Source of the DNA: an uncultured Flavobacterium sp.
GTDB lineage: Bacteria; Bacteroidota; Bacteroidia; Flavobacteriales; Flavobacteriaceae
NCBI RefSeq assembly: GCF_946220915.1
Contig: NZ_CAMIHH010000078.1
Location: 1 to 15,693 of the forward strand
Length of the DNA: 15,693 bases
Reading direction: 5' to 3'
Shown here piece by piece: positions 7,437 through 14,428 of the stretch. Position numbers and translations under genes: made by a program. Each line of letters starts with the position of its first letter. Positions within the stretch are counted from its first letter, which is position 1. The notes under the pieces were generated by a model that saw only the letters and a list, made by a program, of their open reading frames with translations, had not been told where the DNA came from and made no database searches.

Positions 7437-8207
7437 TTAATTTTCGATGATCTCAATTTCCACCCGCCTGTTGGCCACCCTTTCGGCTTCGGTCTTTTCG
7501 GGCAGCGGGTGTACCGGCCGGCTGCTGCCAAAACTCTGGTAGGATAGCCGCGATTTATCGATGCCGTTATTTACAAGAAACTCGTACACGGTTACCGCCC
7601 TTTTTTTGGAAATATCATTATCTTCTTTTTTCTGGCAGCATATATGGCCCTGTATGTCTATTTTCAGATCGGGATTTTTTTTCATGATGGCCAGCAGTTC
7701 ATTCAGCACCGGTTTCGATTCCGGCAGTACCTGGCCCGAATTGTTAAGGAAATGCAGGTTGGGCAGCCTGATCTTTTCACCTTTTTCTGCTTCGGCAACT
7801 TTCTTTGAAAATTCGCTTACCACAGGCTGCTTGGCTTTTGGACTTTGCCGGAAGTGTAGCACTGCCTTACGGTCTTTTGCCCCATTGTCCGAAAAAGCCT
7901 CCGTTTCGCCAAAACCCCTTTCATCAACGCCGTCCATGGCTATGCCCGCTTTTTTTAGCACTTCATATACATAGAGCGCCCTGCGTTCGGACAGGTCCTG
8001 ATTGTAAAGTGCATTTCCAACACTATCGGCATATCCGTAAATCTTCAGTATCTCGGCATCTTTGTGCGCACTAATCCATTTCGAAAGGCTTGTTCCCGAA
8101 GCTGCATTGGCCTCATCGACATCGAAATCAAAATAAACAGTGAATTTTTCCTGGCAACTGGCCTCCGTAACGATCAAAAAGGCCGATAATAGCAAAAGGC
8201 GTTTCAT
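7437..8207 (-). CDS. Exported protein with two tandem OmpA-like domains
   Basis: This encodes 256 residues from the ATG at 8207. An in-frame upstream extension reaches 8315 but would put 36 hydrophilic residues before the signal peptide and run into a terminator, so I reject it. MKRLLLLSAFLIVTEASC is an export signal; the residue three before the cysteine is Glu, so lipidation is doubtful. Domain 1 (about 22-119) has YGYADSVGNALYNQDLSERR, the peptidoglycan-binding OmpA pattern. Domain 2 (about 145-255) has LPESKPVLNELLAIMKKNPD, IDIQGH, KKRAVTVYEFL and the C-terminal NRRVEIEI. There is no beta-barrel, so it is probably periplasmic and binds peptidoglycan. In domain 2 the usual GHTD is GHICC. 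A TACTTTCG box at 8236-8243 is one base from the consensus -7 element. Confidence 0.85.
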   Translation of the reverse strand: MKRLLLLSAFLIVTEASCQEKFTVYFDFDVDEANAASGTSLSKWISAHKDAEILKIYGYADSVGNALYNQDLSERRALYVYEVLKKAGIAMDGVDERGFGETEAFSDNGAKDRKAVLHFRQSPKAKQPVVSEFSKKVAEAEKGEKIRLPNLHFLNNSGQVLPESKPVLNELLAIMKKNPDLKIDIQGHICCQKKEDNDISKKRAVTVYEFLVNNGIDKSRLSYQSFGSSRPVHPLPEKTEAERVANRRVEIEIIEN

Positions 8208-8296
8208 TAGGTATTTATTGGTGTTGTTGAGATAACGAAAGTACACAATTTTTAGTTCAGTCCCTTTTGCAATATACCTATTGGCCGCATGGCTGC

Positions 8297-8332
8297 AAAA
8301 AAAAAAGCCTGCCACGATATTGTAGCAGGCTT
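8297..8332 (-). terminator. Intrinsic terminator of the glutamine synthetase gene
   Basis: On the minus strand AAGCCTGC and GCAGGCTT form an 8-bp perfect stem around a 12-nt loop that can close two further pairs, followed by ten T residues (the A run at 8297-8306). It begins 18 nt after the glutamine synthetase stop codon, on the coding strand of that gene, and separates it from the OmpA-like gene. Confidence 0.9.
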
Positions 8333-8350
8333 AAACTATTATCAAGCAAC

Positions 8351-10540
8351 TTACCTTGTAAATAGCAGTTCCCTGTACTTGGTAAGCGGCCATATCTCGT
8401 CGTCTACCAAAAGCTCAAGCTTATCGCAATGTTCCCTTATCACATCAAAATAGGGTTTTACGTTATCGCAATAGGCGTGCGCCATTTCTTCGGCGGTGCC
8501 AAGGTTATTGGCATTTTTGCGCGATTCGATCATTTCCTCTACTTTCGAGTTAATGCCTGCAATATGCCCGGAAATCTCCCGGATAAGGCCTATCTGCTCT
8601 TTGCCGATGTTTTCAAATTCACTGCCAAAAATTTCTTTCAGGCCCCTTACGTTCTCAATAAGTATATTTTGGTAACGGATGGCTGTAGGGATCACATGGT
8701 TGCGTGCAATGTCTCCCAGTACCCTGCCTTCTATCTGGATCTTTTTGGTGTACTCCTCCAGTTCGATCTCGTAGCGCGCCTCGGCTTCTACATGGTTCAT
8801 TACACCCATTTCTTCAAACAAGGCAAGCGATTGCTCAGACACCTTAGCTTTAAGCGCAGATGGCGTGGTCTTAAAGTTGCTCAGCCCGCGCTTTGCAGCT
8901 TCCTGCTCCCATGCCTCGCTATAGCCGTCGCCTTCAAAAAGGATGGCTTTAGTTTCCTTGATGTACTCCCTTAACACATTGAATATTGCATCATCCTTTT
9001 TCATCCCCTTGCTGTCGATAAGCGCATCAACCTCTTTTTTGAAATCTTTCAGCTGCTTGGCAACAATAGTATTTACAATAGTCATGGCGTTGGCGCAGTT
9101 AGCGCTCGATCCTACTGCCCTGAACTCAAATTTATTTCCTGTAAAGGCAAACGGCGATGTCCTGTTCCTGTCGGTATTATCCAGCAATACATCTGGAATT
9201 TTACCTACTACGTTCAGCTTAAGGTCGGTTTTCTCTTCCGGGGAAAGTTTTCCTGACGACACCCCTTCAAGCTCGGCAAGCACCTTGGTAAGCTGGTCGC
9301 CAATGAATACCGATATAATGGCCGGAGGCGCTTCGTTGGCTCCCAGCCTGTGGTCGTTTGTCGCGGTTGCTATAGATGCCCTCATGAGCTCTTCATTGGT
9401 ATATACCGCCTTGATGGTGTTGATGAAGAATGTAAGGAACTGCAGGTTGCTCATAGGCGTTTTGCCCGGGCCAAGCAGGTTTACGCCGGTATCTGTAGCC
9501 AGCGACCAGTTGTTATGCTTGCCCGACCCATTCACACCTTTAAACGGCTTCTCGTGGAAAAGCACTTTAAAGTCGTGGCGCTCTGCAACTTTAGACATCA
9601 CATCCATAAGCAGTGAGTTGTGGTCTACAGCCAGGTTGGTTTCTTCAAATATGGGCGCAAGCTCAAACTGGTTGGGCGCTACCTCGTTGTGGCGTGTTTT
9701 TACCGGTATGCCAAGCAGCATGCATTCGTTCTCAAGGTCACGCATATAGTTGAGCACACGTGTAGGGATCGAACCAAAATAGTGATCCTCAAGCTGCTGC
9801 CCTTTAGCAGATGTATGGCCAAGGAGCGTACGTCCTGTAAGCGTGATATCGGGCCTTGAGTTGGCCAGCGCCGAGTCTACCAGGAAGTATTCCTGTTCCC
9901 ACCCAAGGGTTGCAGTTACTTTTTTAACGTTCTTGTCAAAATATTTGCAAACTTCGGTAGCCGCATCATCAATAGCAGAAAGCGCCCTTAAAAGCGGGGC
10001 CTTGTAATCCAGTGCCTCACCGGTATAGGATACGAATACGGTTGGTATGCAAAGCGTAGTACCATATATGAAGGCTGGCGAAGTTGGATCCCAGGCCGTG
10101 TAGCCACGCGCCTCAAATGTATTCCTGATGCCGCCATTAGGAAAGCTGGATGCATCCGGCTCCTGCTGTACCAGCTGTGTCCCTCCAAATTTTTCTACCG
10201 GGTCGCTGCCGTCGTATGATGTTTCAAAAAAGGCATCATGCTTTTCGGCTGTGGTGCCGGTAAGCGGCTGGAACCAATGGGTATAATGGGTAACGCCTTT
10301 GGTAAGGGCCCACTCCTTCATGCCCATGGCAATGTAATCGGCCAGTTTACGGTCAATCTTGGTTCCGTGATGCACGGCGCTCTGCACCGCTTTATAGGCT
10401 TCTGGCGTTAAAAACTGGCGCATTGCCTTATCATTAAAGACGTTGCTTCCGAAAATAGCCGACTTTCTGTCGAGCTCTTCTACTTTTACCGGCTTCCTGT
10501 TTGCGGTTTGCTGTAGCGCATGGGAACGAAATGTTGACAT
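8351..10540 (-). CDS. glnN: Type III glutamine synthetase (GSIII)
   Basis: This encodes 729 residues from the ATG at 10540. The frame is open a further 63 nt upstream, but that stretch covers the promoter, and MSTFRSHALQQTANRKP matches the usual GSIII start. It makes glutamine from glutamate, ammonia and ATP in the cytosol. The length of about 730 residues marks type III, not the about 470 of type I. Motifs include GWEQEYFL (213-220, metal-binding glutamates), TRHNEVAPNQFELAPI (282-297), VNGSGKHNNWS (336-346), HRLGANEAPPAI (397-408) and DRNRTSPFAFTGNKFEFR (active-site region). All are intact, and the C-terminal part is the long helical extension of the type. It has its own near-consensus promoter and terminator, so it is probably transcribed alone. 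Confidence 0.97.
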   Translation of the reverse strand: MSTFRSHALQQTANRKPVKVEELDRKSAIFGSNVFNDKAMRQFLTPEAYKAVQSAVHHGTKIDRKLADYIAMGMKEWALTKGVTHYTHWFQPLTGTTAEKHDAFFETSYDGSDPVEKFGGTQLVQQEPDASSFPNGGIRNTFEARGYTAWDPTSPAFIYGTTLCIPTVFVSYTGEALDYKAPLLRALSAIDDAATEVCKYFDKNVKKVTATLGWEQEYFLVDSALANSRPDITLTGRTLLGHTSAKGQQLEDHYFGSIPTRVLNYMRDLENECMLLGIPVKTRHNEVAPNQFELAPIFEETNLAVDHNSLLMDVMSKVAERHDFKVLFHEKPFKGVNGSGKHNNWSLATDTGVNLLGPGKTPMSNLQFLTFFINTIKAVYTNEELMRASIATATNDHRLGANEAPPAIISVFIGDQLTKVLAELEGVSSGKLSPEEKTDLKLNVVGKIPDVLLDNTDRNRTSPFAFTGNKFEFRAVGSSANCANAMTIVNTIVAKQLKDFKKEVDALIDSKGMKKDDAIFNVLREYIKETKAILFEGDGYSEAWEQEAAKRGLSNFKTTPSALKAKVSEQSLALFEEMGVMNHVEAEARYEIELEEYTKKIQIEGRVLGDIARNHVIPTAIRYQNILIENVRGLKEIFGSEFENIGKEQIGLIREISGHIAGINSKVEEMIESRKNANNLGTAEEMAHAYCDNVKPYFDVIREHCDKLELLVDDEIWPLTKYRELLFTR

Positions 10541-10581
10541 GAAACTGTGTTTTAAATTATTAATATGATCAAAAACTATTG

Positions 10582-10613
10582 CAAAGGTATACAAAAAACA
10601 CATTCATTTCAAA
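10582..10613 (-). promoter_or_regulatory. Bacteroidota-type promoter of glutamine synthetase
   Basis: On the minus strand TTTG (10613-10610) is followed after 20 nt by TACCTTTG (10589-10582). This is an exact match to the TTTG / TAnnTTTG sigma factor consensus of flavobacteria with the preferred spacing. The start of transcription should fall near 10576, giving a leader of about 36 nt before the ATG at 10540. Confidence 0.8.
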
Positions 10614-10861
10614 TTACCCCCTAAAATTTAAGGGGCTTTACATATAATTACTACAAGTATCACATCATACACCCCATTAATAATACGCATTTTATCATTT
10701 TGAATTATTACAATGTAAAATCACTTACAAAATACATATAATTCAAAATAATTCCTACAATCGTTAATAAAAATAAAAAATTCCCAAACCATTGTTAAGT
10801 GAGTTAAATATTTACTAATAAAATTGGCTTACAGGTAATGATACCATAATTTCGTGAGAGT
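10614..10861. other. AT-rich divergent intergenic region
   Basis: This is the central part of the 347-nt gap between the divergent glutamine synthetase and YtxH-like genes, and it has no credible coding frame. It holds a near-palindrome CCCCTAAAATTTAAGGGG (10618-10635, one mismatched pair of positions) just upstream of the glutamine synthetase -33 box, which could be an operator. It also holds a 12-bp inverted repeat, ATTTTGAATTAT (10697-10708) against ATAATTCAAAAT (10738-10749). ACATATAATT occurs twice as a direct repeat (about 10639 and 10734). I see nothing else. Confidence 0.5.
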
Positions 10862-10869
10862 AATATTTG
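10862..10869 (+). promoter_or_regulatory. Possible -7 element for the YtxH-like gene
   Basis: AATATTTG matches TAnnTTTG at all but one position and lies 18 nt before the ATG at 10888. No TTG is found at the expected -33 distance, so this is a weak call that would imply a leader of only about a dozen nucleotides. Confidence 0.35.
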
Positions 10870-10887
10870 ATAACCTAAAACACACCT

Positions 10888-11148
10888 ATGAGCAATAAAA
10901 AAGTAATGGTAGGAATTGCTGTTGGAGCAGCAGTCCTCGCAGGAGCAGCGGTGCTGATAGCCCGCAAAAGGTCACAAAGAAAATATGCAGCACAGGTAGA
11001 GGAAGCCAGGGAAAACTTTAGCGGAAAGCTTAGCGAACTGCAACGCAAAGCCAAAAAAGAATACAGGAACGCTACTGATGATGCAAAAGAAGCAGTAAAC
11101 TCTGCTAAAGAGAGGGCTAACCAATGGGTAAACAATGCCCATGCCTGA
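10888..11148 (+). CDS. YtxH-like small membrane-anchored protein
   Basis: This encodes 86 residues. MSNKKVMVGIAVGAAVLAGAAVLIARKR is a short basic tip followed by one Gly/Ala-rich membrane segment (about residues 7-24) and a basic stop-transfer signal. The remainder is a highly charged amphipathic helix with ENFSGKLSELQRKAKKEYR and DDAKEAVNSAKERANQW, likely coiled coil. This arrangement is that of YtxH-domain or general-stress-type small proteins (PF12732 group), which are often stress induced; no biochemical role is established. It is monocistronic by layout: divergent from glutamine synthetase and followed by a strong hairpin. Family assignment rests on architecture, because such low-complexity helices are poor evidence of homology. 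Confidence 0.8.
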   Translation: MSNKKVMVGIAVGAAVLAGAAVLIARKRSQRKYAAQVEEARENFSGKLSELQRKAKKEYRNATDDAKEAVNSAKERANQWVNNAHA

Positions 11149-11190
11149 TAAAGGAATCCACTCCTATATATAAGTTCTGCAAAGAACGCC

Positions 11191-11230
11191 ATAAGCCGGT
11201 TATAACACATTGTATTTGTAACCGGCTTAT
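11191..11230. terminator. Strong hairpin, possible terminator without U tract
   Basis: ATAAGCCGGTTA (11191-11202) and TAACCGGCTTAT (11219-11230) are perfect 12-nt inverted repeats with a 16-nt loop; three further pairs (one of them G-T) may close. It starts 42 nt after the YtxH-like stop. Neither strand has a T run after the stem, so it is not a classical intrinsic terminator. It may end transcription weakly, protect the 3' end of the upstream mRNA, or act in the leader of the next gene, 58 nt away. Confidence 0.5.
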
Positions 11231-11288
11231 AAATTGAACCAATTAAAACCAGCATAAAAACTACTTAAACTTACTACTAAAAAGCGCC

Positions 11289-13661
11289 ATGAAGACAAGA
11301 AAATCAGCAGGAAAAAAATTCCAGCCCTATAACACCCTTATCGAGCAGCTTGCCGCACATAACATCATTGGCCAGGAGCCTGAGCACCTTCCGGAAATCC
11401 TGGTGCTTACCACATTCCCGCCAAGGCAATGCGGCATAGCAACCTATTCGCAGGACCTTATAAAGGCGCTGAACGACCATTATGTAGACTCGTTTTCCAT
11501 AAAGGTATGTGCGCTGGAAACCAATAAAGAACAGCATACTTATACCGACCCGGGCGTTAAATACAAACTGAATACATCGGAACCTGAATCCTATGCTGCA
11601 CTGGCGAGGGCTATCAATGCCGATGAAAACCTGAAAGTTGTGCTCATTCAGCATGAGTTTGGGCTGTTCCATGAAACGGTGCAGGATTTCAATGCCTTTG
11701 TTGATGCTGTAGAAAAGCCGCTTACGGTAGTGTTCCACACCGTGCTGCCAAATCCCAATGAGGAATTTAAAGCCAATGTTCAGCATATCCTGAACAGGGT
11801 AGACTCATTGATTGTAATGACTAACAACGCCGCCGACATACTGGTGCGCGACTATATAATAGACCGCGAAAAGATTACGGTGATCCCTCACGGAACGCAC
11901 CTTGTAGCCCACACAGATAAAAACGAGCTGAAACGCAAATACGGATTTGAAGGCAGGACAGTGCTCTCTACCTTTGGGCTGCTCAGCTCAGGCAAAAGCA
12001 TCGAAACCACGCTGGAAGCGCTGCCTAAAGTAATTGACAAAACGCCTGAAACCCTTTTCCTTATCATTGGAAAAACACACCCTACCGTAGCGCTGAACGA
12101 AGGGGAAACCTATCGTGAGTCGCTCATTGCAAAGATCAACGAGCTGGGCATACAAAACAACGTACAGTTCATCAATAAATATGTAGACCTGCCGGAGCTT
12201 TTGGAATATCTTCAGCTTACGGATATTTATGTGTTCTCCTCCAAAGACCCTAACCAGGCAGTAAGCGGAACATTTGCCTACGCGTTAAGCTGCGGCTGCC
12301 CAATCATCTCTACGCCCATCCCGCACGCGAAGGAAGTATTGGCCGGCGATACCGGGATGACGTTTGATTTTGGAAACTCCGAAGAACTTGCCGAAGCCAT
12401 CAATACCTTGCTGTTTGATGTAGAGCAAAGGAATACGATGGTTCTCAATGGGCTGCACAAGATCATCCATACTGCCTGGGAAAACTCGGCCGTTGACCAT
12501 GCAAAGCTGCTGGAAAGGACTGCCAATGGGAGCATAAGGCTACAATACCGCAATCCCGAAGTAAACCTGCAGCACATCATGAACATGACTACCGATTTCG
12601 GGATGCTGCAATTCAGCCAGCTGAACAGGCCCGATATCCGTTCCGGCTATACGCTCGATGATAACGCACGTGCACTGATCGCAATGTGCCAGCACTATAA
12701 ATCATACAGGGATGAATCGGTTATCGAATACATCGATACTTACCTGAACTTCATTGAATACTGCCAGGGTAATGATGGCAGGTTCCTGAATTATGTAGAT
12801 GTGAATACCAATTTTACCGACCAAAATAAGAACGAAAACCTTGAGGACAGTTCGGGGCGTGCCATGTGGGCCTTAGGCTATGTGGTATCACTTGGCCACC
12901 TGTTGCCGGAAGGCTTTGGCAAAAGGGCCGGGGCAATGTTCCAAAGGTCGCTGCCGCTTACCCGCAATGTGTATTCTACCAGGGCGATGGCTTTTACCAT
13001 AAAAGGCCTTTATTACTATAACCGCCAGGTAAAAGATGCTGATACCATGATATACATTAAGCTATTTGGCGACCGCCTGGTGCAGATGTACCGCCATGAG
13101 TCGGATGAAGAATGGCAATGGTTTGAGGGCTACCTTACTTATGCCAACAGTGTGTTGCCTGAAGCTTTGCTGCTGTGCCATGCCATGACCGGAAGCGAAA
13201 CATATAAGGAGATTGCCAGGGCATCATTCGACTTCCTGCTGTCGCAGACTTTTGATGAGAGCTCTATCCAGGTAATTTCCAACAGGAGCTGGCTGGTAAG
13301 AGGCAAAAGCCGTGGCAACTATGGCGAGCAGCCCATAGATGTTGCCTACACCATACTGGCCCTGCGCAAATTCCATGACATATTCAAGGATGAGGAATAC
13401 CTTAATAAAATGGAGATGGCATTTAACTGGTTCCTGGGCAATAACCGCCTGCAGCAGGTAGTATACAACCCATGCACCGGAGGCTGTTTTGATGGCATGG
13501 AAGAAGAAAACGTAAATCTTAACCAGGGGGCAGAAAGCACCGTGAGCTACCTCATGGCAAGGCTTACCATATCAAAATATTTCGGTAACCCCAATATGAC
13601 TTATTTCCGCAGGAAGCAAAGGGCCAGTAAAATTGCGGCGCTGCGCCAGCTGGAATTCTAA
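11289..13661 (+). CDS. GT4-type glycosyltransferase fused to a C-terminal toroid-like domain
   Basis: This encodes 790 residues with no signal peptide or membrane segment, so it is cytosolic. Residues about 35-410 are a GT-B fold glycosyltransferase of the GT4 type: TTFPPRQCGIATYSQDL (41-57, glycine-rich loop), QHEFGLF (121-127), VIPHGT (198-203), GLLSSGKSIET (230-240, donor-site start) and SGTFAYALSCGCPIISTP (326-343). The first Glu of the common EX7E motif is absent, as I recall for this subgroup. Residues about 425-790 form a second helical domain beginning MTTDFGMLQFSQLNRPD and GYTLDDNARALI (453-464), the pattern of an alpha/alpha-toroid found with such transferases, often near GH130 phosphorylases. 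No GH130 gene is visible here. Donor and acceptor sugars are unknown. A strong terminator follows, so the gene appears monocistronic. Confidence 0.88.
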   Translation: MKTRKSAGKKFQPYNTLIEQLAAHNIIGQEPEHLPEILVLTTFPPRQCGIATYSQDLIKALNDHYVDSFSIKVCALETNKEQHTYTDPGVKYKLNTSEPESYAALARAINADENLKVVLIQHEFGLFHETVQDFNAFVDAVEKPLTVVFHTVLPNPNEEFKANVQHILNRVDSLIVMTNNAADILVRDYIIDREKITVIPHGTHLVAHTDKNELKRKYGFEGRTVLSTFGLLSSGKSIETTLEALPKVIDKTPETLFLIIGKTHPTVALNEGETYRESLIAKINELGIQNNVQFINKYVDLPELLEYLQLTDIYVFSSKDPNQAVSGTFAYALSCGCPIISTPIPHAKEVLAGDTGMTFDFGNSEELAEAINTLLFDVEQRNTMVLNGLHKIIHTAWENSAVDHAKLLERTANGSIRLQYRNPEVNLQHIMNMTTDFGMLQFSQLNRPDIRSGYTLDDNARALIAMCQHYKSYRDESVIEYIDTYLNFIEYCQGNDGRFLNYVDVNTNFTDQNKNENLEDSSGRAMWALGYVVSLGHLLPEGFGKRAGAMFQRSLPLTRNVYSTRAMAFTIKGLYYYNRQVKDADTMIYIKLFGDRLVQMYRHESDEEWQWFEGYLTYANSVLPEALLLCHAMTGSETYKEIARASFDFLLSQTFDESSIQVISNRSWLVRGKSRGNYGEQPIDVAYTILALRKFHDIFKDEEYLNKMEMAFNWFLGNNRLQQVVYNPCTGGCFDGMEEENVNLNQGAESTVSYLMARLTISKYFGNPNMTYFRRKQRASKIAALRQLEF

Positions 13662-13680
13662 ATCACAACACAATTATGAG

Positions 13681-13706
13681 GGCTCCGCTAACACGGAGCC
13701 TTTTTT
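13681..13706 (+). terminator. Intrinsic terminator of the glycosyltransferase gene
   Basis: GGCTCCG (13681-13687) and CGGAGCC (13694-13700) form a perfect 7-bp GC-rich stem with a 6-nt loop, followed by six T residues. It lies 19 nt after the stop codon and is a textbook rho-independent terminator on the coding strand. Confidence 0.92.
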
Positions 13707-13803
13707 ATTGAAACTATGGCATGTTGTAAAAATAAACATATCCGGCATTAAATAAATTGTGTTCAGTGTGAGTAAAAGCCTGCTGCCCGCGTTTCAATTT
13801 TAG

Positions 13804-13811
13804 TAACTTTG
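13804..13811 (+). promoter_or_regulatory. -7 element of the lipoprotein gene
   Basis: TAACTTTG matches the flavobacterial TAnnTTTG box exactly and lies 19 nt before the ATG at 13831. No good TTG is present at the expected -33 distance. The preceding gene ends in a strong terminator, so a promoter is needed in this gap. Confidence 0.55.
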
Positions 13812-13830
13812 GCAGACAAACCATAAAGCT

Positions 13831-14286
13831 ATGAAAAAGATATTACTGCTATCATTATCGCTTATTGCGCTCACTTCCTGTGTAAGCACGCGCAACACAA
13901 TCAGGAACATCAATGATGATGCGAAAGCGCCTTCCCTGTCCGTCGAAAAAACGTTTATAATTACCCAAATAAGCAAAGATAAAAAGTACGGCTACGACAA
14001 GGATTATCCTGTTAATCTCGGATTTATGAGCTACCAGGCATCAGAGATCAATGTACAGCGGTATTTTGGGGCGCTTACCGGACCTAAGGGCGAAAAACTC
14101 TCTTATCAAAAAACCGACACCTGCTGCCCCTTTCCTTCCAAGCGTACCGACATTGGCGCCGGTATGCTGGATATATATGAAATAACGTGGGAAGGGCTCA
14201 CCGAACCCGTTCAGATTTATATCAATGTTTATGAAAAAGGTGAAATTGTGGCGCCCTATGGATTTGGGATTAGGATGATCGAATAA
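13831..14286 (+). CDS. Small predicted lipoprotein next to kdsA
   Basis: This encodes 151 residues. MKKILLLSLSLIALTSC is a typical lipoprotein signal with lipobox LTSC and acylated Cys17. The mature part is a small beta-rich domain with KTFIITQISKDKKYGYD, then FGALTGPKGEKLSY, a paired-cysteine DTCCPFPSKRTDIGAG segment, and a strand-rich end, DIYEITWEGLTEPVQIYINVYE. From memory, similar lipoproteins are found in other flavobacteria beside kdsA and are sometimes mislabelled in databases as 2-dehydro-3-deoxyphosphooctonate aldolase; nothing in this sequence resembles that enzyme. It has its own -7 box, and a long inverted repeat separates it from kdsA. An envelope role is implied by the lipid anchor; the function is unknown. 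Confidence 0.85.
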   Translation: MKKILLLSLSLIALTSCVSTRNTIRNINDDAKAPSLSVEKTFIITQISKDKKYGYDKDYPVNLGFMSYQASEINVQRYFGALTGPKGEKLSYQKTDTCCPFPSKRTDIGAGMLDIYEITWEGLTEPVQIYINVYEKGEIVAPYGFGIRMIE

Positions 14287-14388
14287 TTTCAGATTGTAGA
14301 TTTCAGATTTTTTGCCACTCATACGTTAAATAGACACACCGGATTTCCGGCAAGAGTGAAGCTCAATCTGAAATCTACAATCTGAAAT
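14286..14388. repeat. 24-nt perfect inverted repeat between lipoprotein gene and kdsA
   Basis: The arm at 14286-14309 (starting ATTTCAGATTGTAGA) is exactly reverse complementary over 24 nt to the arm at 14365-14388 (starting AATCTGAAATCTACA), with a 55-nt spacer. The spacer contains a smaller hairpin, CCGG-ATTT-CCGG (14339-14350), and CACTC (14316-14320) against GAGTG (14354-14358). Each arm is itself a direct repeat of ATTTCAGATT around GTAG. Units of this TTTCAGATT type are, from memory, frequent between flavobacterial genes. The left arm overlaps the last codon and stop of the lipoprotein gene. The right arm ends 10 nt before the kdsA -7 box, so it occupies the -33 region of that promoter. 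Confidence 0.85.
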
Positions 14389-14398
14389 CCGAAATGAT

Positions 14399-14406
14399 TA
14401 TCTTTG
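14399..14406 (+). promoter_or_regulatory. kdsA: -7 element of kdsA
   Basis: TATCTTTG is an exact match to TAnnTTTG and lies 22 nt before the kdsA ATG at 14429, giving a leader of about 17 nt. The expected -33 position falls in the right arm of the 24-nt inverted repeat and carries no TTG. Confidence 0.6.
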
Positions 14407-14428
14407 CACTTTAAAAAAAACACAACAG

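Noticed and set aside
8208..8315. N-terminal extension of the OmpA-domain protein
   Set aside because: It would place 36 residues before a clear signal peptide and start inside the glutamine synthetase terminator.
8943..9749. Plus-strand open frame of 268 codons
   Set aside because: It lies wholly antisense to the intact glutamine synthetase gene, and its Ser/Leu-rich composition is the usual shadow of a GC-biased third codon position.
10541..10603. N-terminal extension of glutamine synthetase
   Set aside because: It covers the near-consensus promoter, and the start at 10540 matches the typical N-terminus of the family.
10875..11255. Minus-strand open frame of 126 codons with hydrophobic segments
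   Set aside because: It is antisense to the YtxH-like gene and crosses the 12-bp hairpin; its hydrophobicity comes from reading the Lys/Glu/Ala-rich helix in reverse.
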